NCBI GenBank assembly: GCA_028386065.3
Contig: JAKUCV010002811.1
Location: forward strand, 3,476-67,475
DNA: 64,000 nucleotides
Source: Turnera subulata
Lineage: Eukaryota > Streptophyta > Magnoliopsida > Malpighiales > Passifloraceae
Reading direction: 5' to 3'
Shown: in pieces, positions 33,562 to 47,054 of the stretch
How the letters are laid out: each line of letters begins with the position of its first letter
How positions within the stretch are numbered: the stretch's first letter is position 1
Translations under genes and position numbers: made by a program
Notes under the pieces: model-generated
Seen by the model: the letters and a program-made list of their open reading frames with translations, nothing else
What the model was told of the DNA's origin: nothing
The model's database searches: none

Positions 33562-35004
33562 GTTGGTAGCGGAGCAGGCGTTAGATCCTTGGGGATGTTC
33601 TGAGGTGTTTCGTGATCCTTTGTGCATAAGTCTGCTCCTTTTTGGGTCGTCTATTGCATTGTTATATGCATTCATATAGTGAGTCGTACTATGGATCCGG
33701 TGGAGGACACGCACCTGCTGAGGGTCGGAGTGACCCGGTATTATTGTGTAAATGATATGCTTACCTTTACAGCTTAGGCTGTAGTAAAGATTATTTTGTG
33801 GTTTATCCACTGATCTATTAGAGTCGGTGTAGACTCTTGAATCTTGGTTTATGTTCCTTGTCTATAACGAACTGGCCAATATAAGTAAGAACCATCAATT
33901 TGTTTTCGGGTGTTAAGTCTGTTAGGAGATGATCTTATGTGATACTTGTAGATTTGATTCTTGTGATCTTGGTGATCAAGTTATTCGTGGTTTGATTATA
34001 TAAACGTGAGGAATTGTAGTTACTTGTGGAATTGTTTTATGGCTAGATCTTCTTCGGAGTGCGAGATGATTTCTTGAACTAATTTGAGGATTGATCTAAT
34101 GGTATATTTGGGGAAAAATCTTTTAATGATACTTGAGGTACTTAACTTTGTGGAGATTTGAGGTATTAGTGGTGATTGAGATAAAAAGGTTTTGATCATG
34201 AATTTCTGTTGAGGTTATAGTCCATGTGTTGGAAGTAGAATGATGGTGGTATGTTCATATTGAGTTTTGATTCTTTTGAGGTGATCTCGAGTATTGTGAT
34301 TCAGTTGCTAGTTAAGCTAATTACGTGACGTGAGATACATTGATGTTTTAATCCCTTTGTCAAAGAAACTTTGGTGATCGTGTTAGGAATGACTTGAGGA
34401 ATATTTATGAATATGAGCTATGAAAAGATTTTTGGGTCTTGAGGAATGGGAGTTTTGATATTTCGGTAATGATCGGGTTTTAGTACGTAAGGTATGATCC
34501 GGGACATATATACGAGTTTGGTTAAATTAGTGCGTGATAAAGGAAATTACTTGAGGTTCGAAACATGTGAGAGATTATGGATTTTTTGGTCTTGAGGCGT
34601 TGGCAATGGGAGTGATGATCTTGTTACTTAGGTAACAACTTGGGGTTCTGTGTTAGAGGATATGTGTAATGGATTAAAAGATTGGTCATATTTTTGGTTG
34701 ATTGATGATAAATGAAACGGTTTATGGATTCTGGTATTAATATTGTTGTTTATGACTGGATAAGATTCTTTGTTTAGAGCTTTGATCTTATGATCTATTG
34801 ATCATGTTAGACTAAGTCGATGATTGACTTGAGTATATTGGAGTTCTTGCTTGGAAATGTATTTGATGGACATGATGGTTCTACTAGGTGGTTTGGCCGA
34901 CGATATTTTGATACCGGGTGACACCTGTTTGTGACAGTTAAGCATTTAGTTGCTTGACTTCTCTTGAAATTTCGAGGACGAAATTTTGTTAAGTGGGGTA
35001 GAAC
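33562..35004 (+). other. Interior of family B element, no protein gene seen
   Basis: Primer site TGGTAGCGGAGC at 33564-33575. Then 1.4 kb of T/G-rich DNA without a convincing ORF, ending in TTCGAGGACGAAATTTTG and the polypurine tract AAGTGGGGTAGAAC. The last two motifs are what remains of a chromovirus-type 3' end. No ORF-alpha or ORF-beta is present. Confidence 0.8.
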
Positions 35005-38000
35005 TGTAACGCCCCGATTTTTCGTTAATTAATTTTTATGGAATTTTCAAATTTTTGGAAATTTAAATTCCAACTTTACCCTTGAAGAATTTCCGGAATT
35101 TTTGGTCAAGAAGATTGCTATTAATTTCTTCTTCTTTTCTTTGGAAATATTAAATTGGATTAAACTTGAAAAAAAAAGAAAAATAAAACAAAGTAGGAAT
35201 TTCCTTAAGAATAAAAATTGTGTTTAGGTATGGAACACAAGTTTTGGAGTAGTATTGATCAATACTACGTAGTTTTGGGATAGGCCAAATATAAAACACA
35301 CACTTGGCTTGCGTTTTGACCAAGGGAAGAGGGTTGACCGTGCCTAAGACCAAAACGACGCCGTTTTGGTCCCGGCCGAAATCAACCCTAACCCTAGTGG
35401 TATATAAACCATTCTTTTCTCCCTCTCTCCTTATTCTTTTTTTTTCTCCTTCTCTTCTTTCCCCGATTCGGCCACCACTGTTCCCTCCCCCTTTTCTTTT
35501 TCTTCTTTTGTTTCTTCTTCTCTTTTGCTTTTTCCAACGTCGGCTACCACACCCCCCTGCACTCCATCTCCTAATCTCTCTCGTCTCAAAGCGCCGCCGT
35601 CGACAAGGGTTCGACTTTGCGTCTCTGGTGTTCGCATCCGGTGGGAAGTATCAGGGGCGTAAAGAGCTGCCCTGTGAACGGCCGCCGTCTCCTCCATCGT
35701 TCCGTCGCGCCACCGCCGTCTGCACCTCGAAGACGCGAGATCGGGTCTGGACGAGACGGAAAGGCCTATGCAAGGAGCCGCCACCGCGTTCGTCGTCGTG
35801 TTTGGATTGCTGGATTTGAGTTCTGGCCGGTGCGGGTTTGTCAACGAGCAAGGGGTGAGGAGGCTCAATTTTGGTGCTATTGTGTACGGGTCCAACGCAT
35901 TCAGTGCAGATCCGCATTTTCGGTAAGAGCCCGATGCTCCTTTTTCCTGCCTGTTTGTATTGTTGTCCTACGGTTTGCATTGTGACGGGATTGCGTGTTT
36001 CGCTTGTGTTGTTGCTTGGCTGATGGTCGATTGTAGATGGTGTTGATGGTCGAGATAACTGTCATGTGGGTTCATGGGCAGAATGTTTGGGGTTTCGATT
36101 GTGAAAGCTCTGACACGAACCGCGGCTTTGAGGAGGTGGATCCGTTACTGCCATATACAAATTCGATTCTGGGTTAGTGTACAACACCCTTGATTCGTTT
36201 CTGGTTTGTTTCAGTGATTTATGGGTGTTGTGTTGTTGATTTGGAGTTGCTTTGGTGTTCAGCTGTATAGTTTGGATGTTGTGGACGTTTCTGGACTGTG
36301 GTGAAATCTCCGGCGAGGTTATCACCGGAATCCGGCGAGCAAGTTTCTATTCCGGCGAGGCGGTTTGTTCCTCGGAATGAAGGGTATCTTTCTGTTGATG
36401 TTATGTTTTTAAGTTTCCATACATGGCATGTAACATAACTAAACGAGTGAATGTGATGTACCAGGATAGTCGGGTTTAGTGGAAACCGGGTGTGGGGAAA
36501 GAGTGACGCGTGGCCGGAATATATATCCGACGCACATAAAATCTTTAGGCCGGAAGGGTCGGGCTCGGGAGCTCGATTAATGTGATTATGTGAATGGGCC
36601 GGGCCTAGACCCAAGTTATGCCATGTTAAGGATATATGGGCTTTAGGCCCAAGGACTATTATAGATACGGGCTATAGGCCCAATAAAGGGTAATTAATTT
36701 AAAATGGGCTTCAGGCCCAATAACTTTAAATGAAATGGGCTTTAGGCCCAGTGACGTTAATTGATGTGGGCTTAGGCCCTGTGAACCGTTAATCGAGATA
36801 AATAACTTAAGCAAACTTTTGGTCTCGGGCTAAGTTATGGGATTTGTCGAGTTAAGACTGGGCTTAAGGACTAAAAGATTTCATGTCGTTTTAGTCACGG
36901 CATTGACATGCATTCATCATGATTTTATGTGGACCTTATGTGTGGTCATTTTGATTCTATTATAGGATATGTTAAGGTGGAATGAGCTTCGGCTTCCGAG
37001 ACTATTATTATGGCCAAGGTGAGGACTTATAAACCTTTGTATGCATTACTGCCTACAATGCTCGGTTAACTGCCTTGATAAATAAGTGGTATTAATTGTT
37101 AGTCTTGAATGCTGTATGCATGCTTGTCTGATGTGCTAATGTTGCTATCTGCGAGTGTACTATGTTGGTGATATCTCTGATGCTGTGTGAATGACTTGTG
37201 AACCGTGTACCAGTGTGTTATAATATGCCTGTCGTGCATGAGTTGTTTGTGTGTTAAATAACATGATATATGGTATTGTGGTTTGTGTGGTGGATTGTGG
37301 GCTGGAGGCCCGGATTTGAGATTAAGATGTTAAATCCACACAACCATGTCTGAAATAACGTATGGTGCAATTCTTAAAGGATAATTGTGAATAAAACACT
37401 ATTATAATTCTACTGTGGGGCTGTTGACCGGTTGGTTCGAGCGGGAAGTAATACCCCTCGGAATGGCATGCGGGTTTGCATGTGGGCCTGTGATGGCCGG
37501 TTCTACCTCCCTCCTTCTACCTCCCCCTTTCTACCTCCCTCTTTCTCTCTGTCTCTCTCTCTCTCTCTCTATGGATATGTTGGGCTTCGTGCCTGGTTGA
37601 TTTGGGCTTCGTGCCTGGTTTATTTGGGCTTCGTGCCTGGTTGTCTGATCAGACGGGACCGAGCTCGACGCACACAGTAGAGGGCCCTAATAAAATATTT
37701 AAACCTAAAAACAATTATAATTATATAAGTAACGGTAGTGATGGTTGAAGTCTGGTCATGACTTGTGTTGTGTATTGTGATTTGGTTTGTGCACTGTGTT
37801 TGTTTGGCTTGTTGCCGGTGTACTTGTAGTTGATATGTTTTGTATATTATTGGTTTATTTGTCTGCGGTGAGACAGTGGTTGGTCTCACCCCCTCACAGT
37901 TTATTTCAGGCTAGCTGATCGTTGATCTGAAGAGCATATCAGCAGGTGGCGGTGCATTCCTTTCCTCGGGTCGGATCCATAGGGTTCTATGCATACATGT

Positions 38001-38173
38001 TGTCATTATGTTTAGTCTTCCGCTGCGTACTTGATTCCTTTGTATTTATCATTATTTGATTTGATTGTGATCATGTTGTTGATGATTTTTGTGTCCCGGG
38101 AATGATAAGGGCAAATTGGTCATTTTGTATTAAATATTTAATTATATTAATAAATTGGGACACGGGCGTTTCA
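35005..38173 (+). repeat. 3' LTR of family B element
   Basis: Same length as, and nearly identical to, the 5' LTR. Ends GGGCGTTTCA directly followed by the target duplication ATAAT. Confidence 0.96.
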
Positions 38174-38928
38174 ATAATGATGGGGTAACCATCCTTGAAG
38201 CTCTGTCTAAGAGGAAACCTCAAATTAGGGAAGTCAAAGCCTCTAGAATAGTTGGAGTGGATAGAGTAACAAATCTAGAGGCAGAGATAGAAGCCCTCAG
38301 GAAGTAATTAGGGGCTGCTCACGTCAAGGCAGCCACATCCACAGCCCTAGACACTGAAGGATGTGGGGGACCTCACAACACATCCAGTTGTCCCCTCTTC
38401 ACCGAATGTGATTTTGAACAGGCTTACTACATCTAACAGAGGCAAGGACTGTATGGAAACACTTACAATCCATCCTGGAGGAATCATCCAAATTTCTCCT
38501 GGAAGTCACCAAATGAAGAGAGAAGTCCACCACAGTCCCAATTCAAGCGACAAAATCAAGGAGGACAGCAAGGCAACAACACCGACATGATGAGCATGTT
38601 GCAGTCCATCTTGGAGAACCAGAACAAGATGAGCAAGGAAATTAGTCAATTCAAATCCCACAACAGAATCCTCGAAAATCAAATTGCTCAACAAGCCTCT
38701 ATGTCCACTAACCAGCAAGGAGCCCTTCCAGGGAAACCAATAGAGAATCCAAGGAATGGACATTGCAAAGCTGTAACACTTCGCAGTGGGAAGGAATTAA
38801 GGGGCACAGCACCAAGCCATTCTGATGCTATGGACCAGGCAACATCAACATCAAACCCAAGGCAAATAGTGCAGACACAGGTTGAGCTTGTGGGTGAGCC
38901 TGTGAGTACTAAAGAGGCTGAGAAATAG
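38174..38928 (+). pseudogene. Athila gag, C-terminal part
   Basis: Resumes the interrupted gag frame with DGVTILEALSKRK. It contains a degraded zinc-knuckle-like stretch (GCGGPHNTSSCP) and a coiled-coil-like QSILENQNKMSKEI, then TLRSGKEL, a block normally just before protease. In-frame stops lie near 38308, 38436 and at 38926-38928. Confidence 0.82.
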
Positions 38929-39546
38929 CCCCAGACTATCCGACCCTATCAGTCTCCTCTCCCATATCCAGAAGTGTACCTCAAGTCCAAATTGGAAAAG
39001 CAATTCGGTAAGTTTAAGGAGATGCTGAATAAACTCTATCTTAATGTTAGTGATGTGGTTACACAGATGCCGTCATATGCCAAGTTCCTCAAGGACATCT
39101 TGACCAAGAAAAGAACCATTGACGACATCGAGACAGTAGCCATGACAACCCAAGGGAATGCTCTCATTCAGCTCCTTTTGCCCAAAAAATGTTTAGACCC
39201 AAGAAGCTTCACAATCCCACTAAACATCAGGGACAAGAAGATTGGAGGAGTCTTATGCGATTTAGGAGCCAGTGTCAGTCTGTTGCCGCTCTCCAACACT
39301 CAGAACCTGAACCTTGGGGATATCAAACCCACAAGAATGACAATCCAGCTAGCAGACCGATCACTTGTATATCCTGTGGGAGTGCTGGAGGATGTGCCAG
39401 TCAAGGTTGGCATCTTTTACACACCGGTAGATTTTGTGGTGATGAATATGACCGGGGATGAGACGACACCCATCATTTTGGGGCGTTCCTTCTTAGCTAC
39501 AGTAGGAGCTATGATTGATTGTGCAAATGGAACATTAACACTATGA
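38929..39546 (+). pseudogene. Athila protease region
   Basis: Continues in the gag frame. PYPEVYLKSKLEKQFGKF leads to the aspartic protease, with the catalytic block CDLGASVSLLP and the partner block PIILGRSFLAT. Stop at 39544-39546, after which the same frame continues to 40176. Confidence 0.85.
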
Positions 39547-41218
39547 CTAGGAGAAGATATAGTGGAGTTCAACATCCAGAAAGCGCAAAGAATAGAATTT
39601 AGAACAAGACAGTGCTGCATGGTTGATGTTGTACCAGACCCTGTTGATGCACTAGTCAAGGTGTCTCAACTGATGGAGACACATGAGGATGAATTACTAG
39701 GGTGCCTAGTGAATGGACTCATAGATGGAGATGAGACAGCTCTGCAACAGGTGGCAAAATTCCTGGCAGAAGAAATCGTGCCTGAAATCAACAAACAGGC
39801 TCATGTTGTGGATCAACAGGCTGAGCCTATCACGGAGTCTGTTTGCAATCCAGAACCAGAATCCGATGCACCAAGGGTAGAAATGAAACCTCTACCACCC
39901 CAACTCAGGTATATCTACTTAGACACTGACAATTCCACATTTCCTAAAATTATTGGGGCTGACCTTTCACAGGAGGAAGAGGAAAAAGTGCGCACTATAG
40001 TCAACAAACACCGCAAGGTAATGGGATATACCATTGATGATCTGACAGGTATCAGTCCTAATCTTTGTATGCATCGCATTCTTTTGGAAGAAAACTGCAA
40101 ACCCATAATAGAACCACAGAGGAGACTGAATGAAAATATGAAGGAAGTGGTCAAAAAAAAATTTGAAATTACTTGATGCCGGAATAATTTAACCAATTTC
40201 AGATAGTCCTTGGGTTAGTACAGTACTTGTGGTGCCTAAAAAGGGAGGTATGACAGTAGTAAAGAATGAAAAAGAAGAACTCATACCAACTAGGACTATC
40301 ACAGGTTGGAGGATGTGCATAGACTATAGAAAACTCAATAAGGCCACTAGAAAAGATCATTTTCCTTTGCCATTCATAGACCAGATGTTAGAGAGACTTA
40401 CCAAGGACACACATTTTTGTTACCTAGATGGATCTCTGGATTTTTCCAGATCCCAGTCCACCCAGGTGATCAGGAGAAAACTACATTTACATGCCCTTAC
40501 GGCACATTTGCATATAGGCGCATGCCATTCGGCCTGTATAATGCACCTGCCACCTTTCAGCGTTGCATGATGGCTATCTTCCATGACCTGATCGAGCATA
40601 TAATGGAGGTATTTATGGATGACTTCTCTGTTTATGGCACTTCTTTCGATCTTTGTTTGGCTATTCTTGAAACAGTACTTGATCGGTGTGAGGCTGTGAA
40701 CCTGGTACTAAACTGGGAAAAATGCCATTTTATGGTTACAGAAGGTATTGTACTTGGACATAAAATCTCAGGACGAGGTATAGAGGTGGATGAAGCTATG
40801 ATTGATGTTATCGAAAAACTTCCACCTCCAACCACTGTTAAGGCAATTCGGGCTTTTCTTGGTCATGCAGGCTTTTACAGGCACTTTAATAAGGATTTTT
40901 CAAAGATTACAAAACCTTTGACAAATCTCCATAGTAAAGACGCCGAATTTGTATTTGATGATTCTTGTCTGAATGCATTTAACAGGATTAAGGCCGCATT
41001 GACCACAGCCCCAATCATCCAGCCTCCAGATTGGAGGCAGCCCTTTGAAATCATGTGTGATGCAAGCAACCATGAAGTAGCGGCTGTGCTGGGACAGAGA
41101 AAAGACAACAAACTTCATGCTAAATACTATGCAAGTCGCACTCTAGATGAAGCACAGATCAATTATACCACAACTGAGAAAGAGCTTCTGGCAGTGGTCT
41201 TTGCAATTGGAAAATTTT
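39547..41218 (+). pseudogene. Athila reverse transcriptase and RNase H
   Basis: Landmarks in order: LRYIYL linker, WRMCIDYRKLNKATRKDHFP, FTCPYGTFAYRRMPFGLYNA, the catalytic FMDDFSVYG near 40615, LGHKISGRGIEVD, then RNase H with MCDASNHEVAAVLGQ and YTTTEKELLAVVFA. Frameshifts lie near 40150 (next to a run of A) and 40430, with a stop at 41218-41220. Confidence 0.88.
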
Positions 41219-42595
41219 GAGCATACTTGCTGGGATCTAAGGTCATCATCCACACTAACCATTAGGCATTGAAGTACTTATTGACCAAGAAGGAGACCAA
41301 GCCATGACTTCTTAGGTGGATCCTACAGCTCCAAGAATTTTACCTAGAGATTCGAGACAAGAAAGGCACAGAGAATGTGGTAGCTGACCATCTTTCCAGA
41401 TTGCCTCCAGACCACATGCCAAGGGACCATATACTTATTGATGATCATCTCCCAGACGACAGCCTCATTGCAACAATTCACAGTGTCAGTCACAGGCTGA
41501 TGTCGTGGTACGCAAAAATTGTTAATTTCTTGATCTGTGGAGCTCTCCCACCAGACCTCAGCTATTCACAGTGAAAGAAGTTCTTCTCTGACATAAAGAA
41601 CTACCTCTGAGATGAGCTCCTATTGTTCAGAAGATGCGGAGATGGTATAATTAGACGGTGCATTCCTGAGGAGGAGGTAGAATAAGTTATGCATAGTTGC
41701 CACAATACACAGTATAGGGGACACCATGGCGCAACCAGAACAACATCCAAAGTATTGCAAGCTGGTCTATATTAGCCTACCCTATTTAAAGATGCGCGTA
41801 ATTGGGCAGTGGCATGCAAGGAGTGCCAGCACTCAGGGAACATCTCAAGAAGATAGGAAATGCCACAGCATGCAATTTTGGAAGTGGAGCTATTCGATGT
41901 TTGGGGAATAGACTTCATGGGACCATTCCCGAGTTCTTATGGGAACAATTTTATCTTGGAGGCTGTTTATTATGTCTCTAAATGGGTGGAGGCCATTGCC
42001 TCCCCGACCAATGATGCCAAGACAGTAACAAAGTTCCTGAAGAAACATATCTTCACTCAGTTTGGCACCCCAAGAGCAAAAATTAGTAATGGAGGACCAA
42101 ATTTTTACTACCGCCAGTTTGAAGCTCTCCTAAAAAAGTATGGGATCAGACACAAGGTAGCCACTCCCTACCATCCTCAAACAAGTGGCCAAGTGGAGGT
42201 GACTAACAGAGAAATCAAACAGATCCTAGACAAGACAGTAGGACCATCACGCAAGGACTGGGCAGCAAAACTCGATGATGCTCTGTGCGCATACCGCACA
42301 GCCTATAAAGCACCCATATGCACCACCCCATACCGCCTTGTATTTAGGAAAGCCTGTCATTTGCCTGTGGAGCTTGAGCATAAAGCATATTGGGCTATTA
42401 AGGCTCTGAACTTTGACATACAGGCTGTAGGAGAACAGAGGCTCTTGCAATTGAATGTGCTGGACGAGCTGAGGCTGTATGCATACGAAAATGCAAAATT
42501 GTAAAAAAAGAGAATAAAGAAGTGGCGTGACAGCAAGATACAGCCTCGAAATTTCAAAGAAGGAGACCAAGTCCTCCTCTACAACTCTCGCCTGA
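41219..42595 (+). pseudogene. Athila RNase H end and integrase
   Basis: Begins with stop-ridden RNase H end ([19 protein letters not shown]). Integrase follows: a decayed HHCC zinc region ending CKECQHSG, then the core [15 protein letters not shown] and [20 protein letters not shown]. The second catalytic Asp, normally in SDGG, is Asn here (ISNGGPNF), which alone should abolish integration. [20 protein letters not shown] is diagnostic of Athila. Stop at 42502-42504. Confidence 0.88.
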
Positions 42596-43617
42596 AGCTC
42601 TTCCCTGGGAAGCTTCGTTCATGATGGTCTGGCCCCTTCACAGCGTCATGTTGTTACCCTCATGTGGCTGTGGAAATCTATAATGAGAAGACACAATCAT
42701 TCAAGGTTAACGGGCACAGACTGAAGCTGTATCACACAAGGACTGATGAGTATCAGAAGACTCAGGTGCTCCATGATCCACCTCCCACCTAGCAAAACAA
42801 GTTGGAGTCCAGCTAAAAGACATTAAAGAAGAACACAATTGGGTAACACCAAGTGCGGTAAATTTTCAATTTATTTTGCTTTTCATTTGGTTATTTTTAT
42901 TCTTTTTGTTTGTTTCTTTTGTTTTTAATTAATCAGGTGCTTAAATTTGATGGAAAGGGGAATCACAGGGTCAGAGATTCGTCAGAGAAGTCCTTCTAAA
43001 CCCATTTTGATGATAAGTCTTCTTCATTTATTTGCAAAAAAGGACTTTTTAGGCTTGCACAGGCTCACACAGGCTGAGCCTGTATCGAATTTCCACAACA
43101 CCCTAACACCTCATTCGATAATCTCTTACATTTAGGGAATCTTTAGAATTAGGGAAGGTCTGAATAGGTAGGGCTAGGACTAGATTCTCTGCTGAAAAAC
43201 TTCCTCTTACACGCACTAACTCCAAACTGGGACAGCATGAGCAACAGGCTTAGCCTGTTGCAGTCATTCTTCCCAGAGCAATAGAGAATAAGGAAGTTTT
43301 GCCTTAAACACGTCATAACACAGTTACCCAGTAGGATTATTCCTTCTCCCATCCACGTGTCATTCATGCTAAGGGACATAACACTCTACCAAAAGGGGGC
43401 ACATAATTGACACTTTGGGCGGCAACGAATCATTACCAGCAGACATAACCTTTCACATTCCCACCCTCTCAACGTCTCTGAACAGGAATTAATTGCCTAT
43501 AAAAGATGACCCCTATCCTTCCCTTCTCTACTTCATCTTCCTCCTCCAAAACCCTGTCGCTACAACCCTAACTCCACAACCTTCACTCCATATCACCATC
43601 ATCTTCCTGACTCAGTC
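42596..43617 (+). other. Athila spacer between integrase and extra ORF
   Basis: First 200 bases still resemble the integrase tail; the rest is non-coding with CAGGCT/AGCCTG palindromes at 43069-43083 and 43243-43259. No other feature seen. Confidence 0.6.
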
Positions 43618-45087
43618 ATGGACAACAACACCAGCACCAACAACAACACACCCAATCCTCAACCCTCATCTTCTAACCCAGACATCACCACCACCATCAC
43701 CTTCCCTTTTCGCATCACCCGCCCCCTCTTCCAAATCGTCCACCGCCCTCCCTACATTAATACACCACCACTGCCACCATTCCCCATCCAACCAACTTAC
43801 CAACTGCACCCGGACCTCCCTCCCCTACATGAACTCATAACCGTCTTTGCCCAATTCTACCCACCTACCGCCGCCACACCACCACCCCCCAACTTACTCG
43901 CCCATCCTCCACCTCCAACCTCTTCCAAAACCAACACCCAAACCACACCAGAGACCAATACAACCGCCCCAACACAACAATACCACCGCAAACACCGGCG
44001 AGCACAAACCCCTGACACCGTCATCGACCTCACCATCAACCCATCAACCACCACCATGATCAACCCAGAGTCAATCGACCTCAACCTCAAAACCACACCA
44101 GAATCATCCACCACCCCCACCGTTCCAATTCGCCATTCAAAACACCCTCGCACCCACTCCAACACCAAGGCCACCGCCAACTCTAGCCAAACACAACCCG
44201 TCACCCCACAGACCCAAACAGAGGAGCGATCCAAGCAAAGCCACGATCAGCTTCGCGAGCCACCCACACCGTCGTCCCCATCTGAGCACGAGGCAAAAGA
44301 AAATGAAGAACAAGGGGACGACGAGGCAGAGGACATGCCACCCCCTGCTCAGCGCTTCAACTTCCAACCTACAAACGCCAGCCACTGACACGTCTGGGCA
44401 TTCGTACAGACCCAGATAGTGCTTGTTAGCCGGTGGCTGGATATGGATGCACTCAGAGCCATCGGAGCCAGGAATGGCTTGCGCAGATTCCTCCAACAAG
44501 TGGGGTGGTTTCTATTTGCCACCCTAGAAGAGCCCACCTACGCTATCCTCACCCGCGAATTCTTTAGTTCGCTCTCCTACCAGCCCCCACAGGGTCAGGA
44601 GCCCGGCACAGCACGATCCCGTCTGGGCAACGGGAATAGGGTTCTCGTCGTTGCCTAGTTAAATCAGATACTCGGGTTACCAAACGAAGGACACCAGGAA
44701 AGGCTAGCAGACTTTTTCGCGGAGGACTTTTGGAATGACATCTCCATTGACCCCGGATACAACTCCTCCACCAGTTCAGCTACATCATTCCGTAGTCGCA
44801 CACTCCGCATCATCCAACACTTCCTATCCCACAACATCTACGACAGAAACAGGAGTCGCTTGGCTGTTCAACATGAGGAGCTGCTCATCCTCTGGTGCAT
44901 GGTGCACCGCCAACCCCTCAACACCTGCGCCTTTATCCTTTGACGATACATCACACAAAGGAAGGCACCATACCTTCCAGGCACCGGCATAATCACAAGG
45001 AATGTGCGCCATTTCCACCTTCCCCTACCTAGTTTTAAGTTGGTTAGCGGAACCGTCTTGGGAAATTTCTTTCTTAGTCAAGCCTAA
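43618..45087 (+). pseudogene. Athila extra ORF downstream of pol (ORF1/transposon-protein-like)
   Basis: One frame runs from the ATG at 43618 to 45087 with stops at 44386, 44656 and about 44941. The first 250 residues are Pro/Thr/Asn-rich and of low complexity. Past the first stop come LRRFLQQVGWFLFATLEEPT, AILTREFFSSL, SFRSRTLRIIQHFLSHNIYD and ELLILWCMVHRQPLNTCAF. These match the plant transposon protein domain that accompanies Athila and related elements, sometimes called ORF1 or the env-like region. It gives no sign of a membrane segment here. Function in the element is unknown to me. Confidence 0.65.
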
Positions 45088-47054
45088 ACGCCCGCTCTAA
45101 CAAGCAAGAAAACTACTGCGCTAACGCGCAACGGCTTTCGCGCAAGTTGCTTAATCCGTTTCTTGTTGCTTTCGATCCCAAGTCGACCGCGGCATCCTCA
45201 ATAGGAAGCACCTACCCGCCCCACAGCCTGAAGAGAACAACCAGAAACAGCCTGAGGCTGTGGTAGAAGAACCAGAAGCAACACCACAGCCTCAAGGATA
45301 GAATGCGAAACGACCCTGAAGTGCGCGGTATCACACAGACCTAGGGCAGAGCCATGACTGACTTTCATAGCCAGTACATGGCCCAGCACGTGCAAATAAT
45401 CGAAACCCTCACTAATTTGATGAACATGGCACGTGCACTGACGCGGTCACCACAGGCAGGACCACCACCATCCAGCAACAAGCGCCACCACCACTAACTC
45501 CACATTTCCAGCACCCCTAGTCTAGTTTTAGGATGTCTAACCCCTACCACATAGGATACAACTTTCAGTTTGGTGTATTTATCTTTGTGTTTAGATTTAG
45601 AACTTTTGTCTTTTATTTTCGAAAATGTGTTTTATTTTGCTTGTCTTTGTTGTGGCACTGCACCTTTCTTTTGTTTACTTTCAGTAGTGAGGACACTGCA
45701 AGTTTTCAGTCTGGGGTATTTTAGGTTGCAAACGGCATTTTATGCCTTTTGTATTTTTCTGTTGATTCAATGCAAATTCAAATGCTTATCTATTTTTCAT
45801 TTTGCTTTTCCACAGTATGAGCCCGTCCTTATATTTATGCATCTCCGACATTTTCCATTTAATTCTACTCATACTCTAATCTCAGGACTTGTCTCATTTC
45901 CAAAACAAGCAGAACAGGCATAATCGAACAATTACACTCCATGAAATCTGTCAGATAAGAAGGATCTTGCTAAATGGTTTTCTACACGACACAGGCTCAG
46001 CCTGTCTACCTCAGAACAAACCCTTGTCTCTGTCAAGGTGAAATTCAAGTAAGACTCCTTCAAGCAAGGAAAGGATCTAGGTCATCTTTTGCATACCAAC
46101 AGACCACACAAATCCATACCACACTCATCAGTCTATTACAACCTATTTGAGCCAACTAGGATGGCCCTAATTTATTTCTTCACCCTGCTCACCTCACCTC
46201 AACCACTTCAAGCCGAAACAGGGGCCATCATGTGCCAAGGCACAATTTCATTCCAACAGCCTCACCCTGTTGATGAGTTTGTGAACGAGATTCAATCCCA
46301 TCAGGCCTCTGAGACTGTTTGCACTTAACAAATACATACCCAGAATGTTACCACACATCTTGTACTGCTCTCTTCCCAGCTGCAAAAAATAAAAAAAGGG
46401 ACAAAATAAGGTAGCCGGCGAAGAAAAGAAAAATATGGGAAGGAGAAATGAGGAGAAAAGAAACATTTTGTGAATCAGACTCCATCTCAAACAAAAGGAC
46501 ACATTGAGCCTCTGGGTAGCATGAAAATTCAAAGAATGTGGAATCAAACAATCCCTATATAGCCTCAGACTGTTCACAAATTATACTGAAGGTTTCAAGT
46601 TCACAGGCCACCAACACTTGCTCAGTCCAACCACCATTCATTAACAACCATTACCATAACCTCGGTACAACATAGAAAAGTCCTAAAGATCCTTGCTTGT
46701 TGACTGTTGCACATTAGTGGAGAAAAGGGATGATGGGTCTGCATATATGGTAATGTTTTTCACTTCCCGAAAAAATGATTCTGGTAGGATCCCTTTGACG
46801 ACAGAAGATTGGAGAATAGTTGCAAGATTATTCCTGCAAATTCTTATGACGGAAACCACTGACAAGAAATTTGATTGGGGTTGATGCATTTTTTAAAGAA
46901 ATACAAGGGGAATCCTAAATTAAACCATCACATGGGAGAAACCCGATGAAAATTTGGATGCATTGGAACTGCCCTTACTTCTTTCCAAAATCATGCCTTC
47001 TTTTCTTTTTTCTGATTGCTTGAGGACAAGCAAAATCTTTAGTTTGGGGTATTT
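45088..47054 (+). other. Athila 3' non-coding region with polypurine tract
   Basis: Non-coding. A polypurine-like CAGTCTGGGGTATTTTAGG near 45708 appears as an early duplicate of the true tract, AGTTTGGGGTATTT near 47041, which is preceded by GAGGACAAGCAAAATC. CAGGCT-type palindromes lie at 45247-45261 and 45991-46005. Confidence 0.65.

Larger units (their letters stand above)
30393..38173 (+). mobile_element. Very young non-autonomous LTR element, family B
   Basis: Two 3169-bp LTRs (30393-33561 and 35005-38173) flank a 1443-bp interior. The target duplication ATAAT is perfect (30388-30392 and 38174-38178). Removing the element restores the Athila gag frame. All small open frames in the two LTRs lie exactly 4612 bp apart, so there are no indels. 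I noticed one substitution (T30744 against C35356, a CpG-type change). The interior has a primer site (33564) and polypurine tract but no protein gene I can support. This is a LARD-like layout. Confidence 0.95.

Noticed and set aside
46693..46884. 63-residue frame with SAYMVMFFTSRKNDSGR
   Set aside because: Sits in the Athila 3' non-coding region, overlaps an equal minus-strand frame and matches no family I know.
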